This document shows positions 41,616-49,593 of a stretch of 64,000 nt of DNA, piece after piece. This stretch comes from CAMDPA01 sp965223035 (GTDB lineage: Bacteria; Pseudomonadota; Alphaproteobacteria; Rhizobiales; Hyphomicrobiaceae). A program made the translations under genes and the position numbers. A model generated the notes under the pieces. It made no database searches, was not told the DNA's origin, and was given only the letters and a program-made list of their open reading frames with translations. Numbering within the stretch: position 1 is the stretch's first letter; each line of letters opens with the position of its first letter. The DNA lies in assembly GCA_965223035.1 (NCBI GenBank), contig OZ244980.1:1302001-1366000 (forward strand), given 5' to 3'.

Positions 41616-42170
41616 ATGGCGAATATGGCAAGCGATACACAAGAGCCGAATAAGCCGCGCCCGCTTGTCGGCTCAGACCTGATTATTCCGATCGCGGCGA
41701 TTGCACTGGCACTTTATTATTTCACGACCATCATCGAATCTCCGTGGACCGCACAGGTTACGGCCTTCGTCGTCGGGATCACCTTGATCCTGTTATCCGC
41801 GGTATACATCGTTCGCGCGCTGTCCGAGGTGATGCGGGGCGCCGCCCAGCTCACGTTTCGCGACCTTGTCGAGCCGACCGCATTGCTGCCGGTGCGGATT
41901 GCGCTGTTCGTTTTCACGGTCTCAAGCCTGTTTTTGATGCCGCGGCTGGGCTTCACGCTGACCTCGATCCTGTTCTTATCCGGCGCCATCTTGTTATTGA
42001 CCAGAGCCCGTGAGCCGATTCGCGTGCTGGTGCTTTCCGTGTCGCTTTCCATCCTCTGGTTCGTCGTGTTCGTTCTGATCTTTCAGCGTCGCTTTCCGCT
42101 CGGGTGGCTTGATGAGCAGATCAAGGCCGTCGTGCTGCCGGTTTTGCGCGCGCTGGGGCTGGGCCAGTGA
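41616..42170 (+). CDS. TctB-family small membrane subunit of a TTT transporter
   Basis: A 184-residue protein with four hydrophobic helices (DLIIPIAAIALALYYFTTI; VTAFVVGITLILLSAVYIV; IALFVFTVSSLFLMPRLG; VLVLSVSLSILWFVVFVLIF), matching the poorly conserved TctB family. Start at 41616 or 41625. It lies between the tctC and tctA homologues. Confidence 0.85.
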   Translation: MANMASDTQEPNKPRPLVGSDLIIPIAAIALALYYFTTIIESPWTAQVTAFVVGITLILLSAVYIVRALSEVMRGAAQLTFRDLVEPTALLPVRIALFVFTVSSLFLMPRLGFTLTSILFLSGAILLLTRAREPIRVLVLSVSLSILWFVVFVLIFQRRFPLGWLDEQIKAVVLPVLRALGLGQ

Positions 42171-42331
42171 CATGTTGAGGCGTCAACATCGTTTCCAGCG
42201 ATGCAGGTTTAGCGCCGGTCCTAGGCGTGGCCGCCTGCATCAACCGACCGGCGGTTGGCGCCCGGGTCCAACCGGCTTGGCGCCGCCACGGGACGGATCA
42301 ACCGAGCCAGCCCTGCATCCGGAGCATCGGC

Positions 42332-43876
42332 ATGCAGCCTGATGTCTCGCAGTATATCGGTCTGTTTGCCCACTCCATCGGCTATTGGTGGGTGATCTTA
42401 CCATCGATCCTGCTCGGCTTGATCGTCGGCGCCGTTCCCGGCTTCAGCGCCGCCAACACCATCATCGTGCTGCTGCCGTTGACCTTGGCCATGGGGCCGG
42501 AGATTGGCATGATCTTTATGATCGCCCTTTATACGTCGTCCCGTCTCGGCGCCGGGCTGCCAGCCATTCTCGTCAATATTCCCGGTACCGCCGGCGCCGC
42601 CGCCACCCCGCTTGACGGCTACCCGATGACCAAGCAGGGCCGGGCGCCGCAGGCGCTTGCCATCTCCTTTGTATCGTCTTGCCTCGGCGGCTTCCTGACG
42701 ACGATTCTTGTCCTCTTCATCATGCCATACTTGGCCCAGGTGATCTATTATCTGCATTCGGTGGAAATGGTCGTCGTCATGCTGTTCGGCCTGTCGCTGA
42801 TCGCCACGATCGCCGCCGGTGACACGCTTAAAGGTTTGATCGCGGGTTTTTTCGGCTTGATGATCGGCTCCATCGGCTCCGATCACATCTACGCTTCGCC
42901 ACGCGGCACGTTTGGATTTTTGGAGCTTTATGACGGCATTCCATTGATCCCGGCCTTGGTCGGATTATTCGCCATCTCAGAGGCGTTTCTCGTCATCGAA
43001 TCCCGCTCGATTCTAAGCAAGGCCGGACAAGAGCGGATGAAAGAGGCAAGTTGGCCCGAGGTGATGGAGGGCGTGCGCGCGACGTTGCGGCGCTGGTGGC
43101 ATGTGGTTTGGACCAGCGTCATCGGCCTCGTCATTGGCGTGGTTCCCGGTGCCGGCGCGGCGATCGCCTCGTTTGTCGCCTATCAGCAATCGAAGACGTT
43201 TTCAAAGACACCGGAGCTTTATGGCACCGGCCATATCGAGGGATTGATTGCGCCTGAATCGGCCAATAACGGAGTGACCTCCGGCACGCTCGTGCCACTG
43301 CTGATCATCGGCATTCCGGGCGGGGCGACCGCGGCCATCATGCTGGTGGTCATGCAGTACCACGGCATGACCGTGGGACCGGACTTGTTCACGCAGGCGC
43401 CGGAACTCGCCTACGGAGCGTTTACGGCCATGGCCGTCAGCTATGTTTTCCTCGCCGCGGCGGCGTTGCCGATGGCGCGCTATGCATCGCGGATCACGAC
43501 CGTTCCGACCGCCTATATTGCACCGTTAATCATTCTCTTCACGCTGGTCGGTTCATTCGTCCCGCGCGCTTATGTGTTCGACATGTACTTGGCCTTGGTG
43601 TTTGGGGTGATCGGCTATGTCGCGCGCAAGACCGGCTATCACGTCGCAGCGATTCTCATCGGCGTCATCTTAGGGCCGGTGTTCGAGCAAAAGCTTCTCG
43701 TCGCCCTCAAGATTTCGGGCGGCGATCTGATGGTGCTGTTCTCCTCGACGCTCGGCAACATCCTGTGGGTGCTATTGATCATCAGCCTGTTGTTACCGAG
43801 CGTGATGGACTGGCGCCGGCAACGTTCAGCGATGGCGCTCGCGCGCCGGGCGGAAGCGGGAGGGACCACCGAATAA
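42332..43876 (+). CDS. TctA-family large membrane subunit of a TTT transporter
   Basis: A 514-residue membrane protein with about 12 helices. Signature segments GAVPGFSAANTIIVLLPLT, NIPGTAGAAATPLDGYPM, and their second-half counterparts VVPGAGAAIASFVAY and IGIPGGATAAIMLVVMQYHG reflect the internal duplication of the family. ATG 42332 has GGAG 9 bases upstream. It completes the TctC-B-A operon. Confidence 0.93.
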   Translation: MQPDVSQYIGLFAHSIGYWWVILPSILLGLIVGAVPGFSAANTIIVLLPLTLAMGPEIGMIFMIALYTSSRLGAGLPAILVNIPGTAGAAATPLDGYPMTKQGRAPQALAISFVSSCLGGFLTTILVLFIMPYLAQVIYYLHSVEMVVVMLFGLSLIATIAAGDTLKGLIAGFFGLMIGSIGSDHIYASPRGTFGFLELYDGIPLIPALVGLFAISEAFLVIESRSILSKAGQERMKEASWPEVMEGVRATLRRWWHVVWTSVIGLVIGVVPGAGAAIASFVAYQQSKTFSKTPELYGTGHIEGLIAPESANNGVTSGTLVPLLIIGIPGGATAAIMLVVMQYHGMTVGPDLFTQAPELAYGAFTAMAVSYVFLAAAALPMARYASRITTVPTAYIAPLIILFTLVGSFVPRAYVFDMYLALVFGVIGYVARKTGYHVAAILIGVILGPVFEQKLLVALKISGGDLMVLFSSTLGNILWVLLIISLLLPSVMDWRRQRSAMALARRAEAGGTTE

Positions 43877-43928
43877 CATCGCGTCCTGTGATTGACTGAG
43901 TGAGTGCCGCCGCGATCGCGCGTGGCCA

Positions 43929-43970
43929 ACAAGAGATCACCCCAAGAAATCCCCACAAGAGATCACCCCA
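43929..43970. repeat. 16-bp direct repeat before the aldo/keto reductase start
   Basis: ACAAGAGATCACCCCA at 43929-43944 and again at 43955-43970, the second copy reaching the A of the ATG. No standard ribosome site is visible between them. Confidence 0.9.
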
Positions 43971-44989
43971 TGAAGACCCGGACCTTCAGTTCCTTCAGCA
44001 TCGAGGTATCGCAACAGGGGTTGGGCTGCTCCGGCTTATCCGGCAACTACGTGCCGCGTGATGACGGCAGGGCCGCCCATCTGTTGCGGCATGCCGTCGA
44101 TGCCGGGATCACCTATCTCGATAGCTCCGACGCCTACGGCAATGGACACAATGAGCAGCTGTTGGCCGCCCACATTCCCGCCGCGCGTCGCGACATATTG
44201 ATCGGCACCAAGTTTGGCAACGTCCGCGGACCCAAGGGCCAGCGTGGCGCGACCGACGGCCGGCCTGGGTATGTGCCGGTCGCATGTGATCGCAGCTTGC
44301 GGCGGCTGAACCGCGAGGTCATCGATGTCTATTTGTTGCATCGGGTCGATCCAGCGGTCGCGATCGAGGACACCGTCGGCGCCATGTCCGATCTGGTCCA
44401 GCAGGGCAAGGTCCGCTTCATCGGCATTTGTGAAGCCAGTGCCAGCACCATTGAGCGCGCGCACGCGGTCCATCCGCTGGCATTCGTGCAGACCGAATAT
44501 TCACTGTGGACCCGTGATATCGAGGCCGAAATTCTGCCGACGTGTCGGCGGCTCGGCATTGCTGTGATGGCTTACGCACCGATCGGGAGAGGTTTCCTGA
44601 GCGGCGGGATTCGCAATGCAAGCGATTTGAATGAGCAAGATCGGCGCAAGGATCATCCGCGCTTTCAGGCGGCTCATTTGGACCGCAACGTTGAGCTGTT
44701 GACAGTGTTGGATCGGATCGCTCGCGCCCACCGATGCAGGCCCGGGCAGGTGGCGCTGGCCTGGCTCCATGCTCAGGGCGACGACATTTTGCCGATACCA
44801 GGCACGACACGTGCGGCGCATTTAGATGAGAATATCGCCGCTGCCGACCTGCGCCTGACGCGAGCGGACATCCTCGCGCTAGAAACCTGTTTTGCACCCG
44901 GCGCCGCATCCGGCACGCGATACCCCCAGTCGCAGATGCACTTGATGAATGCCGATTCGCGGCCCTCGCGCACCGTCGGTCGCGATTGA
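43970..44989 (+). CDS. Aldo/keto reductase
   Basis: A 339-residue (beta/alpha)8 oxidoreductase using NADPH. The catalytic tetrad is visible: Asp and Tyr in LDSSDAYGNGHNE, Lys in IGTKFG, His in YLLHRVDP. The closest type is the YajO/AKR13-like group (GLGCSGLSGNY; MAYAPIGRGFLSG; LPIPGTTRAAHLDENIAA). Substrate unknown. It follows the TTT operon after 93 bases on the same strand and may be co-expressed. Confidence 0.9.
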   Translation: MKTRTFSSFSIEVSQQGLGCSGLSGNYVPRDDGRAAHLLRHAVDAGITYLDSSDAYGNGHNEQLLAAHIPAARRDILIGTKFGNVRGPKGQRGATDGRPGYVPVACDRSLRRLNREVIDVYLLHRVDPAVAIEDTVGAMSDLVQQGKVRFIGICEASASTIERAHAVHPLAFVQTEYSLWTRDIEAEILPTCRRLGIAVMAYAPIGRGFLSGGIRNASDLNEQDRRKDHPRFQAAHLDRNVELLTVLDRIARAHRCRPGQVALAWLHAQGDDILPIPGTTRAAHLDENIAAADLRLTRADILALETCFAPGAASGTRYPQSQMHLMNADSRPSRTVGRD

Positions 44990-45073
44990 TGGCGGTGCGG
45001 CCCAACCAAGGTCGTTTGAGACAGGGCGGCATGAGCCTCACGACAACCCTATCCTCCCCTGAGTGAGTATTTG

Positions 45074-45228
45074 CGCCGGCCGCTCCCCCGCCGCGGCTGA
45101 CGAAGCGGGCCACCCAGAACATCATGCCATTGGGTGGCCCAGTTGAGGAATGGGGTGGAGGTGTGGAGTGGAGGAATCGGGCGGGGGAGCGGGCCGGCTC
45201 GGGCGATTCCGCCTATAGCGGACATGGG
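45074..45228. repeat. GC-rich hairpin repeat (family 2), copy F2f
   Basis: GCCGGCCGCTCCCCCGCC, GGGCCACCCAGAACATCATG, CCATTGGGTGGCCC, a G-rich AGTTGAGGAATGGGGTGG, GGCGGGGGAGCGGGCCGGC and GATTCCGCC. A longer version of the family with paired arms, placed directly before R9. With R9 it fills the gap 44990-45288. Confidence 0.7.
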
Positions 45229-45292
45229 CTAGATCATCGCGCCTTAAATCGGAACCGCAAAGCCGGTTCCGATTAAAGGCAGGTTGCTCTAG
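45229..45292. repeat. CTAG-bounded palindromic repeat, copy R9 (short hybrid)
   Basis: A 64-bp hybrid like R7: CTAGATCATCGCGCC..., then ...AAAGGCAGGTTGCTCTAG. The last TAG, read on the minus strand, is the stop of the interrupted hydrolase gene. Confidence 0.9.
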
Positions 45293-45786
45293 CCCCGGTA
45301 AATCGGCTCCGGCTGTGAGAAAAACGCATGCAAGATGTGATAGACCATCAGGTGATTTTTCTGCTGAAAGCTGGCATGAGAGATGCCCGGCATGACAGCG
45401 AATTGTTTGTCTGGGTTCGGTAGCCGCTTGAAGAATGCGATCAGATCGTCCAGCGCCGCGATCCCATCCCATTGGCCGCGCATGATGATGGTTGGTACGG
45501 TGATCCGCTCGGGGTCGACAACCGGAAGCCGTGAGCACATATCGATGTAGGTGCCGTTCGGGATCGACTGATCGAGCGCGCAGATTGCCTCGGCAAAAGC
45601 ATCGATCGTAGCCTGATCAGCACAACCGAGATGATCGCGATCGAAAATCGATTGGACGAAGGCGCGGTCGATCGGCCGTCGCTTGGCTGCTAGAGCATTA
45701 TCATTCTTGTTGGAATCTTCGCGGGGGATTCCCAAGGGCGTGCGAATATGATTCACACTGCATGCCGGAGGTGGAGGCCGGCATGC

Positions 45787-46161
45787 ATGGCACGACCTTA
45801 TTCCGATGATCTGCGCGAACGTGTGATTGATGCCTTGAATTCAGGGTTGAGCTGCCGCGCCGTGGCCGATCGCTTCGGTGTCAGCGTTTCAGCGGTTGTC
45901 AAGTGGTCGCAACGCTTCCGTGCGACGGGCAGCGTTTCTGCGCGGCGGATGGGCGGGCACCGTCCATTCGCGCTGGCAGCTGAACGCGATTGGTTGCTCG
46001 ATCGCATCAACGCTGAGACAGATGTTTCTCTGCGTGGCCTGCAATCTGAACTTGCCGAACGCGGCATCATCGTGAGCTATGGTGCGGTCTGGAATTTCGT
46101 CCATCGCGAAGGCTTGAGCCATAAAAAAAACCGTGGTCGCAGCCGAACGAGACCGGCCTGA
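45787..46161 (+). CDS. IS630-family transposase, N-terminal frame
   Basis: A 124-residue frame with the DNA-binding helix-turn-helix half (MARPYSDDLRERVIDALN; SCRAVADRFGVSVSAVVKWSQRF) and the second domain ending HREGLSHKKN. The frame then runs out after an A8 tract at 46123-46130, where the natural continuation is in the other frame. Confidence 0.92.
   Translation: MARPYSDDLRERVIDALNSGLSCRAVADRFGVSVSAVVKWSQRFRATGSVSARRMGGHRPFALAAERDWLLDRINAETDVSLRGLQSELAERGIIVSYGAVWNFVHREGLSHKKNRGRSRTRPA
46123..46130 (+). promoter_or_regulatory. A8 slippage site joining the transposase frames
   Basis: Eight consecutive A residues after CAT in the overlap of the two frames. A net +1 (or -2) shift here yields a full-length transposase of about 313 residues. 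Confidence 0.6.
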
Positions 46162-46729
46162 CGTCGCACGTCGACGGGCACGCTGGATCAAATATCAAGC
46201 GCACATCGACCCGCACCGGCTGGTTTTCCTTGACGAGACCTGGACGAAAACGAACATGGCGCCGCTCAGAGGCTGGGCGCCGCGCGGCCAACGCCTGATC
46301 GACAAGGTCCCTCACGGACGCTGGCGCACACTGACATTCCTTGCTGCTCTGCGGATCGACAGGATCGATGCACCCTGCGTGCTCGATGGTCCGATCAACG
46401 GCATCAGTTTCCTGGCCTATGTCGAGCAGTTCCTGGTGCCGACGCTATCACCTGGCGACATCGTCATCATGGACAATCTCGGCTCGCACAAAGGCAAGGC
46501 CGTCCGCCGCGCCATCAAGAATGCACGTGCTCATCGCCTGTTCCTGCCGCCTTACTCGCCGGATCTCAATCCGATCGAGCAAGTTTTTTCAAAGCTCAAG
46601 CATCTGATCCGCAAGGCGCGCGAACGCACAGTCGACGACCTTTGGCACCGGATCGGCGATTTGCTGAGCCAATTCACCCGCGACGAGCTCGCAAACTACT
46701 TCGCAAACTCAGGTTATGCTTCCATCTAA
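46133..46729 (+). CDS. IS630-family transposase, catalytic frame (DDE)
   Basis: A 198-residue frame with VVAAERDRPDVARRRA and an intact DDE triad: Asp in FLDETW, Asp in VIMDNLGSHK, Glu in NPIEQVFSKLK. It lies in the +1 frame relative to the N-terminal part, so the full protein needs ribosomal or transcriptional slippage at the A8 tract. The annotated GTG at 46133 is only the first start-like codon. The element looks active. Confidence 0.92.
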   Translation: MVAAERDRPDVARRRARWIKYQAHIDPHRLVFLDETWTKTNMAPLRGWAPRGQRLIDKVPHGRWRTLTFLAALRIDRIDAPCVLDGPINGISFLAYVEQFLVPTLSPGDIVIMDNLGSHKGKAVRRAIKNARAHRLFLPPYSPDLNPIEQVFSKLKHLIRKARERTVDDLWHRIGDLLSQFTRDELANYFANSGYASI

Positions 46730-47451
46730 AGTGATCATGCTCTAGGAAATCCGGCAGCTTTTGGCGACGCTGTTGCAGCGTAACGCTGCCTTCCCCGGTC
46801 CACACATGGGCGTCCAACGCCAAGCGCTTGACCCGATCGGGGTGACGTTGGGCGAACAGCGCTGCCCGCAGGGCGCCCGACGAAATGCCATACACCAACA
46901 GCGGCTCGGGCCCCCGCAGATCCATGATGTAACGGCTCGCCGCCTCCAGATCGTCGGCGCCGTTCGCTATATCGCAGGTGATGTCTCGAGTTTTTGTCGA
47001 GCGACCATAACCTTCCATGTCGACACACCATGTATCGAAGCCCCGCTCGGCAAACCAGGTCATCGCCGAGGAATCCGGCCGGCCGGGCACCGACAGATCG
47101 AAGGTGGGCGTCCCCGCCATCGACGAGCCGTGCACGAACAAGATGGTCCCGTGCCTGGCAGCTGATGGAGGCGCAGCCTTCTCCCACAGGAACAAGCGGA
47201 CGTCGTCGCCCTTCTGGGTCCAGTGCTCTTGTCCGACGATTGCTGGCTCTGTCATGATCGTGAACTCTTGCGCGAAGGTGGTGGTTGCCGAGTGGCGTGA
47301 CAGTCATCTCCCGTGAGCTTGCGTCCGGCCGCGGGGAAAATCAATTGCGCGAACACGGAAGCCGCCGTTACACAGGTTGACTGGCCGGCCGCGAACAGCG
47401 CCGGGCCGTCGTTTGGCCAGCGGGGCTCAACACGTCAAGGAGGATAGCACC

Positions 47452-48315
47452 ATGCAAACGATCGGTGTGATCGGTCTGGGCAAGATTGGTCTGCCGGCCG
47501 CTGAAAATCTGCTCAAAAGTGGTTTTCGCGTGGTCGGGTTTCGGCGCTCGCCGTCACCGGAGTTTGAGCGGATTGGAGGGGTGCGCGTCGGATCGGCGCA
47601 AGACGTCGCAGACCAGGCCGATGTCGTCTTGTCTTGCCTGCCCTCGGTTGAGGCCTTGGATGACGTCGTATCTGGCCCTCAAGGGCTGCTGAATACGATC
47701 CGACCCGGTCAGATCGTTGTGGAGCTGGGCTCATTTTTTCTGGCCGACAAGCAACGACAATTGGCATTGATCGAACAATGTGGCGCACGATTGATCGATG
47801 GTGAGGTGAGCGGGACGCCGGCCATGGTGGGCGCGCGCAAGGGCGTAGTGTTTCTTGCCGGGGATGAGCAGGCCTGCAAGGACGTCGAGCCGGTCATCCG
47901 CGGCTTCGCCGACACTTCGTTCTACTTTGGTCCGTTTGGCGCCGCCACCAAGGTCAAGGTGATCAACAATCTGTTGGTGACGCTCAACGTTTCGGCGGCG
48001 GCCGAGGCCATGGCGCTCGGGCTCAAGGCCGGCGTCGATGTGCCGACCATGATTAAGGCCATCTCGATCGGCTCGGGGTCCTCACTGATGTTTCAGATCC
48101 GCGCGCCGTGGATGGCTGAACGCAGGTTTCTACCGCCGCAAGGCGAGGTCGCCCAGCTGTTTCACTACATCGATGCGGCACAGCAAATGGGCCGCGAACT
48201 CGGCTCGCCGACCCCGCTGCTCGATCGGGCGGCGGAGCTGTTTCAGCGTGCCGACGCGATGGGACTGACCCATCAAGATGTGGCCGCGATCATTAAGGTT
48301 ATCGAGCAAAGCTAA
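47452..48315 (+). CDS. 3-hydroxyisobutyrate dehydrogenase-family oxidoreductase
   Basis: A 287-residue beta-hydroxyacid dehydrogenase. The dinucleotide fold GVIGLGKIGLPAAENLLKSGF starts the protein, followed by the substrate motif DGEVSGTPAMVGARKG and the catalytic-lysine segment GAATKVKVINN. Cofactor and substrate are not certain; the Arg-rich stretch after the second strand (FRRS) favours NADP. A strong AAGGAGGA site precedes ATG 47452. Just upstream of the TRAP operon on the same strand, so it may act on a transported hydroxyacid. Confidence 0.9.
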   Translation: MQTIGVIGLGKIGLPAAENLLKSGFRVVGFRRSPSPEFERIGGVRVGSAQDVADQADVVLSCLPSVEALDDVVSGPQGLLNTIRPGQIVVELGSFFLADKQRQLALIEQCGARLIDGEVSGTPAMVGARKGVVFLAGDEQACKDVEPVIRGFADTSFYFGPFGAATKVKVINNLLVTLNVSAAAEAMALGLKAGVDVPTMIKAISIGSGSSLMFQIRAPWMAERRFLPPQGEVAQLFHYIDAAQQMGRELGSPTPLLDRAAELFQRADAMGLTHQDVAAIIKVIEQS

Positions 48316-48400
48316 GGGGCCGCGATCGCACGGGCTATCGAACTGGCGGGGTGCCGGGTTGTGATAGAGGCTGGCGGCATCCGAGACGAACCGCAACCGC

Positions 48401-48417
48401 GTTAGGTCCCACCTAAC
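48401..48417. promoter_or_regulatory. Inverted repeat upstream of the TRAP operon
   Basis: GTTAGGT-CCC-ACCTAAC, a perfect 7-bp dyad with a 3-base centre, 103 bases before dctP. It could be a regulator operator or the tail hairpin of the preceding gene; there is no T-tract. Confidence 0.4.
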
Positions 48418-48519
48418 CCGTAACAACTTTCTGTTTCACTCTGAATGCATTAGTCGCTACTCTACCACTGGGCGGCACGGAAGGTCGTGCCCTGTGCCAA
48501 AATCAAGGGAGGAGACAGG

Positions 48520-49593
48520 ATGAAGCCTGTCAGCACCGCGCTTGCCGGCATCGCGATCGGCGGCGCGCTTATTGCGTTCACCAGTTCGATCCACGCTGCC
48601 GAGTTCAGGCTTACCGCCAGTTCGAGCCATCCGCCGATCGTGCCGTGGGTCAAGACGATCAAGGATTACGTGGTCCCGGAATCGGTGAAGCGGGCCAAGG
48701 CGCTGGGCCACACCATCAAGTGGACCGAGGCTTATGCCGGTGCGCTGTATAATTTCAAAAACACGCTGGAGGGCATCGAGGAGGGCCTCGGCGACGTGGG
48801 TTGGGTCGGAACGTTGTGGGAACCCAACAAGCTGCCGCTGCAGAACGCGACGTTTTATACGCCGTTTGTGACGGACGACAACGTCATCGCGGCCCGCGTG
48901 CAAAATGAGATGCACGATTCGATTCCTGCACTGAAGCAAGCGTTCCTCAAGCACAATCAAGTTTATCTGGGCCCGCAGGCGATCGACGACTACGTCGTGA
49001 TCACGAAGCGTCCGCTCAACAGCGTTGCCGACTTGAAGGGGCGAAAGCTTTATGCGCCTGGTGCCTCGGCCAAATGGCTGGAAAACACCGGCGCGATCGG
49101 TGTCAACGGCGGGCTGCCGGTCTATTACAACGGTATTAAGACTGGTATCGCCGAAGGCGCGATCGTGCCAGGGACCGGCATCGTTCCCTTCAAGCTGCAC
49201 GAGGTGGCTCCCTATGTGACGACGGTCGGTTTGGGCGGCGGCATTACCGGTGCCCTGACCATGAACAAGCGGACCTATGATAGATTGCCGCCGGAACTAC
49301 AGAAAATGTTCCACGAGATCGGCAAGGGGTATGGCGAACTGGTTGCCAAGCGGGTTGCCGCCTTCAAGAAGAAGAGCTGGGAGGTGCTGCTGCCCAAAGG
49401 TGGTGCAAAGTTGACGACCTTCGATCCCGCCGAGCAAGCGAAATGGGCCAAGCTTTTGCCCAATCTGGCCGGTGAGTGGGCCAAGCGCATCGAAGCAAAG
49501 GGATTGCCGGCCAAGAAGGTGATTCAATCCTACATGGATCGGGTGCGTGCCAAAGGTGTGAAGCCGAAGCGCAATTGGGACAAAGAGCTTTGA
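48520..49593 (+). CDS. dctP: TRAP transporter substrate-binding protein DctP
   Basis: A 357-residue periplasmic receptor of the DctP/TAXI-like solute-binding fold, with a clear signal peptide (ALAGIAIGGALIAFTSSIHA). The conserved middle PLNSVADLKGRKLYAPG and GLPVYYNGIKTGIAEGAI correspond to the ligand-binding arginine region of the family (here GRKLYAPG). Ribosome site GGGAGGAG before ATG 48520. The stop overlaps the TTG start of the fused permease gene. Confidence 0.9.
   Translation: MKPVSTALAGIAIGGALIAFTSSIHAAEFRLTASSSHPPIVPWVKTIKDYVVPESVKRAKALGHTIKWTEAYAGALYNFKNTLEGIEEGLGDVGWVGTLWEPNKLPLQNATFYTPFVTDDNVIAARVQNEMHDSIPALKQAFLKHNQVYLGPQAIDDYVVITKRPLNSVADLKGRKLYAPGASAKWLENTGAIGVNGGLPVYYNGIKTGIAEGAIVPGTGIVPFKLHEVAPYVTTVGLGGGITGALTMNKRTYDRLPPELQKMFHEIGKGYGELVAKRVAAFKKKSWEVLLPKGGAKLTTFDPAEQAKWAKLLPNLAGEWAKRIEAKGLPAKKVIQSYMDRVRAKGVKPKRNWDKEL

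Larger units (their letters stand above)
45693..46742 (+). mobile_element. IS630-family insertion sequence
   Basis: A 1050-bp element with imperfect terminal inverted repeats (left GAGCATTATCATTCTTG, right read inward GAGCATGATCACTTTAG), flanked by a TA duplication at 45691-45692 and 46743-46744, as expected for IS630/Tc1-mariner transposition. It carries one transposase gene in two overlapping frames joined at an A8 tract. It lies inside an alpha/beta hydrolase gene in the opposite orientation. Confidence 0.96.
45289..47255 (-). pseudogene. Alpha/beta hydrolase gene split by an IS630-family element
   Basis: Two halves of one gene: 47255-46743 (171 codons, MTEPAIVGQEHW... to KLPDFL) and 45690-45289 (AAKRRPIDRAF... 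to stop). Removing 45693-46742 plus one TA restores an uninterrupted 304-codon frame. The protein is an alpha/beta hydrolase: oxyanion region VHGSSMAG, nucleophile elbow GISSG (Ser125), Asp in QWDGIAALDD and His in GISHASF. No other inactivating change is visible, so the insertion is recent. As it stands the N-terminal half reads 22 codons into the element and lacks the acid and the catalytic His. Confidence 0.93.
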
